IMG/VR virus record: IMGVR_UViG_3300032207_000456
Span: 1-35,083 of that record
DNA length: 35,083 nucleotides
Direction: 5' to 3' (one strand)
From: a virus
Part shown: positions 19,980 through 28,600 of the stretch, piece after piece
How the letters are laid out: each line of letters begins with the position of its first letter
Numbering within the stretch: position 1 is the stretch's first letter
Notes under the pieces: generated by a model
Database searches by the model: none
The model's input: only the letters and a program-made list of their open reading frames with translations
What the model was told of the DNA's origin: nothing
Position numbers and translations under genes: made by a program

Positions 19980-22632
19980 AGTATGATATGTTTATTCCTT
20001 CAAAACTCAAAGATGCATTATCAACAAAACGAACTTTTTGTAAGTCATAATGTCTTCTAATTTGATCACTAGTTAAGAACTGATTATAAAGACGAACAGC
20101 ACCATATCTAGCATTTAATCTATAATTACTAGCAAAAGGACTGTCAGCAAATCTTCCTATAGCTATCTCAGCAGTGCTTCCATATAATGAAGATGCTGGT
20201 GTATGAATAAAATCTTGGACACCATTCAAATACATTCTAATATCAGTTCCATCATAAGTAATTGCGACTTGACTCCATTCATTTAGAGGAATTGAAGTTG
20301 GTGCGGATGAGAGATCAACTGCGGAACTTCTTGATGAAGAAGTCCAATACACCATGTCTTGTTGATTATTTGGAGCATCACCTATTCTCCATTGCCATCC
20401 TTGCCCATCACCAATACCAACATCTTGACATACAACCTGCCCATATCCACCACCATTAGCATTTCCTAAAAGATAAATCCATGCTTCTATTGCAAATGAA
20501 CCACCAGTTATGTTTAGACCAGCAGAAAGTTCAAGACCACCTTGATTAGAAAATTCTATTGGTCCTTGAAACATCTGATATGATACTCCATTATATGAAT
20601 TATCATTATATAAAGTTGGTAGATTATCACTGCCACTTAAATCAGTAGTAAATCCAGATGGACCATCAAGATGCATTACAAGTCCAGTTGTAGTTATACC
20701 AGTAAGTGATCGGTCAATACTATATTGATCATCCGAAAGACTTAGAGATGAATCATTATCACTAGCATAAGGATTGTAAGTAACTTTTGGTTCAGCACCT
20801 CTTAAGTTATAAACACCAGTCCAATATGCAGTAGTTGTATCATCGTTCTCTTGATCAAGGAAACCATCTCCAACTGTGGTGCTACTAGTTGTTTCTAAAA
20901 GAGTTGATCCATGATCTCTCAACCAATTATGAACTGCTCTAGAATCAGCAGTTGGGTTTGCTTCTAAAAACAGTGCAACTAAACCACATGCAACTGGAGA
21001 TGCAGCAGAAGTTCCATTGAAAGAAGCATCATAAAATCTAGAATCATCATATCTTTCATAATCATCATATCCACCATTAGAGAAAACTCCACCAGCAGCC
21101 AAAGTTTCATCAGCAGGTGCCCAGATGTCAACACCAGGACCATTATTTGAATATGATGCTTGATATTCTGCACCAGCAGTTGTTAATGTATCTTCTAATG
21201 CACCAACGGCAACAACAGGATGAAAATCTTTTGACTCATCAAATCCAATACCTGTTGGATGAAGGAAATCTCTATGATTGGTTGGGACAGTTCCTATAGG
21301 AAATTCATCTCTAGGATCAGTACTGTCGAACCAATCATCATCCATATAGTTTAAACGATCAGGGTCATCTTTACCAATACCAAGTCTTTGGTTATTATTA
21401 CCTGCTGAAGTAACATAAATGACACCTTCTAACATCATTTCATTACCAGCAGCTTCAGTCGAATTAGAACGTGAGGAAGTTGACCAAGATCTGTACGCAC
21501 CACTAATTTGATTATTAAGACCATCTTTCATCGCAGTAACTTGATCTGTTACTGATGCATTTCCAATAAATGAACCTGTCGTTCCTCTAAACTTATAATT
21601 TACGGTATCAGTAGATTGAAATCCCGCTTGATATCCCCAACTTCCATTGATAACGGTGGGATTCTTTTTACCAGTTTCCGAATTAACTGGTTTTAAACGA
21701 TGCCATATTTTCATTGCATCATAATTTGTTCCTGGTGACATGCTAACATTGTCACTAATACCAGGCATATTCCAGATATTTGCTTCAAAAGCATTACCAA
21801 AGTTTTTACCTGCTGCTAATGATGCACAAGCAGTTCCATGTCCACTTGTTAAACTATTAGTTCCATCTAAAGATGCACCCATAGATCTTGCTTCAGTATA
21901 GTTTGATGATACTGAAATAGTTCCTTCTGATTGAAACTGTGCAGATCTGTTAGAACTATTTGTCCACCATCCTCTAGATTCTGCTTCTCTTCCTGTTACT
22001 CTACCGTCTGCTCTTGTAGTTGTATATCCATTAGAAATAAAGTAATCGGGATCAATATGATATGGACCATCAAGAATAATATCTCTTACTCTTGACTGAC
22101 CATTTGCATCCATAAACTCTGGATGATACTGTAAAACTCCAGAATCCTGAATAACAACATCTACATTTTTTCCAGTAAGAGTATATGAAACATCACCTAG
22201 TTGAGACGCAACAGTGCCACTATTATCTGAGAAAAATGTACCACTTTTCCTAACAGTTGGTCTTGCTACACCATAAGTAGATCTATCTAGTTCGGCAGAA
22301 GTGGGACTAGTTGCAGGTATACCTGCAGAAAGTACATCACGATAAAACTTTACGTTCTTCTTAAATCTTTTTGTAGCAGGTTGTGGTTTTGGATATGAAT
22401 CTGGATTATCAACTGGTGATAATTCTATCCATTTAACATGAGGATGGGCAGCAATCTCTGCTGCCTCCTCTTCGGTTAATTCATAAGTTCCACGAACAGC
22501 ACTATGATCTTTAGAATCAGTACATGTAACTTGTCTATCAGGAATACCATCTTGATTAGAATCAACAATTAACGCATCATGAATCTCAGACCAATATTCT
22601 GGACTTGTAACGGCTAATTCGTATCTCTTCAT
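19975..22632 (-). CDS. Subtilisin-like (S8) protease with LamG-like domain
   Basis: The 885-residue protein has the full S8 triad: DVVIQDSG (D163), SGHGTACA (H265) and GTSAASP (S542), with oxyanion Asn412 in TSAGNNN. Residues 1-75, with YELTEEEAAEIAAHPHVKWI, resemble an I9-type propeptide, suggesting self-processing. The triad region (about 150-575) carries large insertions relative to typical subtilisins. Residues about 650-855 look like a concanavalin/LamG beta-sandwich (SFAIEAWIYLLG, EWSQVAITYDGTDIRMYLNG), usually a carbohydrate- or protein-binding module. It lies between fibre genes in the late operon, so it is probably virion-associated; no signal peptide is visible. Targets could be host surface proteins or phage fibres. 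Confidence 0.85.
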   Translation of the reverse strand: MKRYELAVTSPEYWSEIHDALIVDSNQDGIPDRQVTCTDSKDHSAVRGTYELTEEEAAEIAAHPHVKWIELSPVDNPDSYPKPQPATKRFKKNVKFYRDVLSAGIPATSPTSAELDRSTYGVARPTVRKSGTFFSDNSGTVASQLGDVSYTLTGKNVDVVIQDSGVLQYHPEFMDANGQSRVRDIILDGPYHIDPDYFISNGYTTTRADGRVTGREAESRGWWTNSSNRSAQFQSEGTISVSSNYTEARSMGASLDGTNSLTSGHGTACASLAAGKNFGNAFEANIWNMPGISDNVSMSPGTNYDAMKIWHRLKPVNSETGKKNPTVINGSWGYQAGFQSTDTVNYKFRGTTGSFIGNASVTDQVTAMKDGLNNQISGAYRSWSTSSRSNSTEAAGNEMMLEGVIYVTSAGNNNQRLGIGKDDPDRLNYMDDDWFDSTDPRDEFPIGTVPTNHRDFLHPTGIGFDESKDFHPVVAVGALEDTLTTAGAEYQASYSNNGPGVDIWAPADETLAAGGVFSNGGYDDYERYDDSRFYDASFNGTSAASPVACGLVALFLEANPTADSRAVHNWLRDHGSTLLETTSSTTVGDGFLDQENDDTTTAYWTGVYNLRGAEPKVTYNPYASDNDSSLSLSDDQYSIDRSLTGITTTGLVMHLDGPSGFTTDLSGSDNLPTLYNDNSYNGVSYQMFQGPIEFSNQGGLELSAGLNITGGSFAIEAWIYLLGNANGGGYGQVVCQDVGIGDGQGWQWRIGDAPNNQQDMVYWTSSSRSSAVDLSSAPTSIPLNEWSQVAITYDGTDIRMYLNGVQDFIHTPASSLYGSTAEIAIGRFADSPFASNYRLNARYGAVRLYNQFLTSDQIRRHYDLQKVRFVDNASLSFEGINISYS

Positions 22633-25613
22633 CAGATCATTGTCTCCCTAGTGTATCTATAAGTAATAGTTCCATTTACTCCAGTTTCAGGTGTCCACTC
22701 AAGTTCTACATTACCAGATCTGACTGTTGCACCCACAGAAACTAGAAGATCATTATTGAACATGATTGCATATTCTTGAGCATATGCATTTGTTCCATCA
22801 TCCATGACAAGAACTTTCTGTGATTGAATACCACTTGAATGTGAGAAGTATAGTGTATATTCTGCAGTCACAAAATCATTTCTACCGTATGTATTCGCAG
22901 TGTATGCAACACCCGCAGAAGCAGTAAATGTTCCTGATTCTGCAGTTGCAGAAGAAATTCCAGATACATTTACTGCACCAGTTACATTAATACCAGCAGC
23001 AGTGGTTTCAAACTTCTGATCAAGAATACCACCCGCAGTAGCAGGATGATAGAGTTTACATGAACCTTGATAAAAGAGTAGATAATAATCTGTATTGTCA
23101 TCAAGAAGAGAATATGTTGCTGATCTTAAATCAATAGAGTTTGATGAATTGTCATCATTATAAATTTTTAATTGATTTGCATTTCCACTAATTGTTGCGG
23201 TGCTTGTAGCACTAGTCTGAATTTCAATACAACCACCAGAAGCAGGATTAGATGCCGCAGTAGTAAATTTAAGTTGATCACCTTGTGAAGTGAAAGTAAG
23301 ATTTCCTCCATTTACAGTGATATCATCTTGGAATGTAGAAAGACCAGAGACATTCAGAGTATCAGCATTTAAGTTTGCAGTATTGATTCCAGAAGTTACA
23401 GTAACAACACCTGCAGATGCAGAAGTTACAGAAAGACCAGAACCAAAGTTAATTGTTCCTGCAGTACCTACAAGACTATCATTATCCTCAATGATGACTT
23501 CGGTGCCACCACCTCCACCTCCACTAGAGATGAGAGTTGCAGTGATACCAGTAATTCTTCCATCGGCAACAGTAATCTGTGGTGATACAGTAGAACCACC
23601 ATAGGTTCCATCTACAACATCAACCGTTCCAGTCAGACCAATACCTGATCCAGAGAATGATGTGGCAGTTGCAATACCAGTAATAGTTACACCAGCACCA
23701 GTAGTTTCAAACTTCTTAGAGTCATCATAATAGAGTTCTACATTGCCATCTTCTCTTGCAATAATTGCGTTTTCACCAGCTTTTGGTTGAATAAAGATTC
23801 TATTCGTACCAGCTGCGTTAGTGTCTCTAATGTATAATTCACCTATAACATTGTCAATGTAACCATTGGAACCATCATGATAGATTTCAAAATCATTAAC
23901 TGCACCAAAGGTTAATTTATTATTATAACCAAGAGAAACATCATCATAGAAAGTAGAAACACCAGTTACTTGTAATGTATCAGTCGCAGTGTTACCAGTT
24001 ACATCAATACCTCTATCAGTAGTTTCAAACTTCTTAGAGTTGTTATAGAAGAGACTTACACCAGCACCCACTCTGAAGGATGCCATCTCTCTATCTACTC
24101 CATATTGTCCAATCGAGACATATGGGTTTGCATCAATGTTGAGACCACCATCACCTTGATCTTGGATGTAACTATTTGTACCATCAAAGTAAATTCTTAG
24201 GTCATTACCTGCACCAAAGATTAATTGATCATTATTTCCAAATTGAACATTTCTTTCAAAGTTTACAGACTCTGTAAATGTAGAAACTCCAGTTACTTGT
24301 AATCCACGTGTACTAGTAACACCAGCAACAGACAGTTGATTAGTAGATGGATTATATTGTAATTTCTCTCTTAGATCGTATCTTGCATATGTATGACCAC
24401 CTTGAGTTGGATCAAGGAACATTGCAAGTGTATAATCATTACTATCAACAACACCAGCGGTATAAATTTTATGCTGACCAACTAAGTCACCATCAAATCC
24501 AGGTGCTGTAATAATACCACTATATCTTGCATCACCTCTGGAAGACAATGTTAATGCTGTTCCAATTCTAATTTCATCTAATCTTCCATCAAGTGTAATA
24601 CTTGAAGTTCCTATTGTTAAGATGCCAGTTACTCTTGCATCACCATTGACCCATAGTTGTGTTCCAGCAGCACCTACAGAACCAATTTCTGTTTGGAATC
24701 TTGGATTTGTTGTACCAAGACCAACAGCAGCAGTATCGGTGAAAATACCAACAGAAGCATCATTATTTACTTTACCAAATAATCCTGCAACGTTTGCTCC
24801 ACCACCTAATCCAACACCATATCCAGTGATATTGAGTGTAGAGATGCCAGTGATATTAGAACCATCACCATGGAATTCTGTTGCGGTAATGACACCTACA
24901 CCCGCAATACCTCTATTGTTTAGATCTAAGTATCCACCAAGTTGTGGTGATGGATCACTAACAACATCAGTTAGACCACCAGAATCAATGTATGCTGTAA
25001 CCAGACCTGATGTTCCATCTAATGTAACACCTAGACCAACGAAGTCGAGGATTTGAATTCTTCCAGCAGTTCCACTATCAATACCTGCCTTTCTAACAGA
25101 AACACCAAGGATACCAGTGTTTCCTGCTCCTACACCAGCAGCACCATGGGCAATAATCTCAATTTCTTCTCCACCAAATGCAGCAGCAAAGAGTGTGATT
25201 GATCCACCACCTGCATTGATGACATAATCACCCTCGGTGAGTTTTACACCATCGATGAATACACTTGTCAGTGCAGTTTCAGTTAGTAAAAATGATGGAA
25301 AATTTCCTGTAGCAGGAACTCTTGTTTGTCCTGCAGTAAGTGTAATTCTTTCTTGTTGTCTAGAGATAGGAAATGATTCCCATCTCCACTTATCTCCAGT
25401 TGATTGTAAATATTGACCACTTACACCACTAGTTCCACCACTTGACACTGGTGAAAACAATCCACCATCAATAGAAGCATCACCAATAACATCTAATTCA
25501 AACTCAGGTGTTCCTGAGTTAATACCAACACGATTAGTTTCATCATTAGCATATAACAAGGTGTCCGCAACTTCAAGACCGTTGCGAACGACAAAATTCT
25601 TGTTAATTCCCAT
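22632..25613 (-). CDS. Tail-fibre protein with KKFETT repeats (993 aa)
   Basis: The protein begins MGINKNFVVRNGLEVADTLL. Residues 60-160 include a segment (WRWESFPISRQQERITL, SVFIDGVKLTEGDY) that recurs in marine phage fibres. Three copies of a roughly 100-residue unit follow at about 441-547, 548-649 and 755-880, each with a (D)GTN/GSN-Y and a KKFETT or QKFETT segment and then IDVTG or ITITG. The C-terminal 90 residues form a distinct beta domain. A perfect late promoter lies about 45 bases upstream. The TGA overlaps the subtilase ATG by one base, so protease and fibre are translationally coupled. Confidence 0.78.
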   Translation of the reverse strand: MGINKNFVVRNGLEVADTLLYANDETNRVGINSGTPEFELDVIGDASIDGGLFSPVSSGGTSGVSGQYLQSTGDKWRWESFPISRQQERITLTAGQTRVPATGNFPSFLLTETALTSVFIDGVKLTEGDYVINAGGGSITLFAAAFGGEEIEIIAHGAAGVGAGNTGILGVSVRKAGIDSGTAGRIQILDFVGLGVTLDGTSGLVTAYIDSGGLTDVVSDPSPQLGGYLDLNNRGIAGVGVITATEFHGDGSNITGISTLNITGYGVGLGGGANVAGLFGKVNNDASVGIFTDTAAVGLGTTNPRFQTEIGSVGAAGTQLWVNGDARVTGILTIGTSSITLDGRLDEIRIGTALTLSSRGDARYSGIITAPGFDGDLVGQHKIYTAGVVDSNDYTLAMFLDPTQGGHTYARYDLREKLQYNPSTNQLSVAGVTSTRGLQVTGVSTFTESVNFERNVQFGNNDQLIFGAGNDLRIYFDGTNSYIQDQGDGGLNIDANPYVSIGQYGVDREMASFRVGAGVSLFYNNSKKFETTDRGIDVTGNTATDTLQVTGVSTFYDDVSLGYNNKLTFGAVNDFEIYHDGSNGYIDNVIGELYIRDTNAAGTNRIFIQPKAGENAIIAREDGNVELYYDDSKKFETTGAGVTITGIATATSFSGSGIGLTGTVDVVDGTYGGSTVSPQITVADGRITGITATLISSGGGGGGTEVIIEDNDSLVGTAGTINFGSGLSVTSASAGVVTVTSGINTANLNADTLNVSGLSTFQDDITVNGGNLTFTSQGDQLKFTTAASNPASGGCIEIQTSATSTATISGNANQLKIYNDDNSSNSIDLRSATYSLLDDNTDYYLLFYQGSCKLYHPATAGGILDQKFETTAAGINVTGAVNVSGISSATAESGTFTASAGVAYTANTYGRNDFVTAEYTLYFSHSSGIQSQKVLVMDDGTNAYAQEYAIMFNNDLLVSVGATVRSGNVELEWTPETGVNGTITYRYTRETMI

Positions 25614-25656
25614 TGATACTCCTGGGGTTCACTATCCCCCCGATTTTTTACTAGTT

Positions 25657-28600
25657 CTATTTATACTTCGGATATGCATTACCACAGTTGTCAGTTACAC
25701 CAGTTGCTTTAGTTCCTGTGCCAAGTGCAGCAACAATAGCATTATAGAGAGAACCTAATGTTGGATAATTTTGTGGTTTGTCTTTAAAGTTATTATACCA
25801 ATTTGTCATTTGAGATTGAGTTGCTGGATAGTTTCTCTTGTCCCAAAATGCTCTGTTAATTCTCTTGAACACATCAGTTTTATTATATTTGGTGTACTGA
25901 ATAGTATAAACGATTGCGACAGCACCAGCACCACCATCACCTCCACCATTACCACATCCACCACCAGATCCACCACCACCCCATTGGTTTCCTCTAGCAC
26001 CTTCTTGTGTTCCTTTCTCTTGTCTGTTGCTTCCACTACAGTTTCCATTGAACTGTGATCCTTGTCCTGGTCCACCTTGACTACACCGTTGAGATCCAGG
26101 ATCTGCTACACCATTTTGACATTCATTTGAACTGTTTTCTGGTTCACTAGCATATATTCTGCCAGCACCTCCACCATGACCACCTTCATCACCTCTTCTC
26201 CCTGAACCTTGGCCACCATTTCCACCAAACCATGAGGTAGGTTGTCCAGGTAGACCACCTGCACCTTTTCCACCTACACCACCATTTTTTTCATCACCAG
26301 CTTCACCACCTTCAGAACGTATTCTTTGGGAGATATTTTTACCTTTAATTTCAACCCAAGAATCTTGACCACTTCCACCAGGATATGGTCTTTCTTTATC
26401 ATCCCACTGTCCTGCAGTAGTTGCTCCTTTACCTCCTCTACCAGCAAAGAATTTAATTACATCACCACCTTCTGCATTATTCCATTCAATTTTGAAGGCA
26501 CCACCGCCTCCTCCACCACCAGCACCCTCATCACTGGTATTCTGTTTACCACCTCCACCACCACCAGCAATTCCTTTTGCTTCTACGGTAGAAGTTCCAG
26601 TTGGTAAAGTAAATGTGCTATTTTGTTCTCTATCATTAGCAAATCTATCAATAGTACCCTTAGTAACTTTTTCTCTATTTCCACCAGTAGTTCCAGAGCA
26701 TCCACTAACACCAATCACACCTTGTCTATTACCACCAACACCATTGGTAGATTTAAATTGTCTAGTTTTTAAAGTACAACCACCGAGACTGAATGTACCA
26801 TTTGAAACTGTACAATCTAATGTTTTTACTTTAAATGTTCTCTGAACACCACCAATATTCATTGTGGCTGTTTTTTGGGTGTTGAAAGAATTAGATGCAT
26901 TCATCTTAATTCTTAAACTACTACAAGAAGTACCGTTCTTCACTCCAGATTTTGAAGTAGTCCCATCCAAGAATTTAGCACCACCACCACTGATAGTTGC
27001 AGTTACAGTAACATTAGGAGACAAACCATGAACTGAATTTTGTGGAGAAGAGACGAACTGTGGTTGAGATTCATGTGCGGATCCACGATTTACATTAGTT
27101 TTAGACGATGGATTCATATTATAATTATCAACCGTCGTATCATTAGTTACTTTTACTGTAGCATCATCTTGATCAGTTTCACCAGTTCTACTATTTCTAA
27201 CGGTCATTGTATAAGTGAAAGTTCCACTTGTTGAAGGTGTAACATTTTTATTTCCTGATTGAGCATTTCCACTAGAAGTCGTGCCAGCGCTGGTTTTTTG
27301 AGAGGCACTATAAGTACTACCAACTACATTTTGAATTGCTGCATGGAAATCTGTATTTTGGGGTTTATAAAATCCATCATGTCCACCTGTTGGAGCAGTA
27401 ATATACTCATAATTTTGACTATTTGATGTCATAGCACTGGTAAGATCATTCATCCAAGTTACTTGACCAGTTGAACCTGTTCCTCCAGTAGTATCATCAA
27501 GTGATTGTAAATATGTTATCTTTGCTTTATGACCAGTTACATAATTGTATAATAATGAAACATCTTTATACTCTTGTGCGGTCGTTGCAGACCCAAAGGC
27601 ATCAAACATCTTTTGACATGTTATATTATTTGCATCCAATGATTGATTATTTCCAACTAATCCATTACTTTCCTGTGCTGAACAAGTTATATCTAAACGA
27701 ATTGGTCCAGGAGCATTTGCAATGACACCATCTGTTGTTTCTAAGGTATTCAGTTTATGTACTAATGATCCACCTTGAGAATGTCCAAACATGTAGACTT
27801 TATCTCTTGTTTTGGACAGATTATTAGATGACAGGTAAGTGTTTAAATTATTCTTTACCCATAGTAAGGCAGCTCTAGCATAAGGTAAATTGTCACCAAA
27901 CTCAAAACTGTTTAAATCTGCTTGACTTAAAAGATTTATATTTTGTGCTGGGGTTATTCCATCTTGTGGATATGCTACACCAAAAATAATTTTGTCATTG
28001 ATTGCTATATCATCTCCCTTTAAAAGAGATACCATCGTATTTGCGGAAGTTAATATTGTGGTTGCTGATGCTGATGTGTCCAGTGAAAGTGTTCCAGGAT
28101 AGGCAACGACTGCATCAACAGAACTATTTGTTACACTTGTAGGAACCCATAATCTACCTCTAACGGGATATGTTACTCCATCTATTGTATATGACTGATC
28201 TGTAACTGTTATAGTAGATCCCGTTATGGTTGTTGAAGATGAAGAAGAAGTTGTTGTAGTGGAAGATGTAGAGGCAACATTGGTAAAATCCTGTCCAGAA
28301 GAAGAAGTTATTTGATCAGCATCAACAATGTTCCAAGATAGTTTTGTGCTTTGACCAGTGATAATACTTGTTGGATTGGCAGTAAGAGTTACTGATGGAC
28401 TAAAGTTAAATGTAATGGATTTATCTACTTCATCTGGATTTGATCCAGCACCAACTGCTCTTGCAATGTAAACTTCACCATCAGTTGCAGGTGTTACAGT
28501 GTCATTTCCAGATTGTTTATTTCCAGTGCTAAATCCAGTTCCTTGTATTGCTTGAACTTTAACTGCGTTAGTTGAAGACCAATATATTTTTTTACTATTG

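Noticed and set aside
25624-25650. GGGG/CCCC hairpin followed by a T-run, terminator-like on the plus strand
   Set aside because: There is no plus-strand gene to terminate; on the minus strand it is only a small leader structure before the Shine-Dalgarno site.
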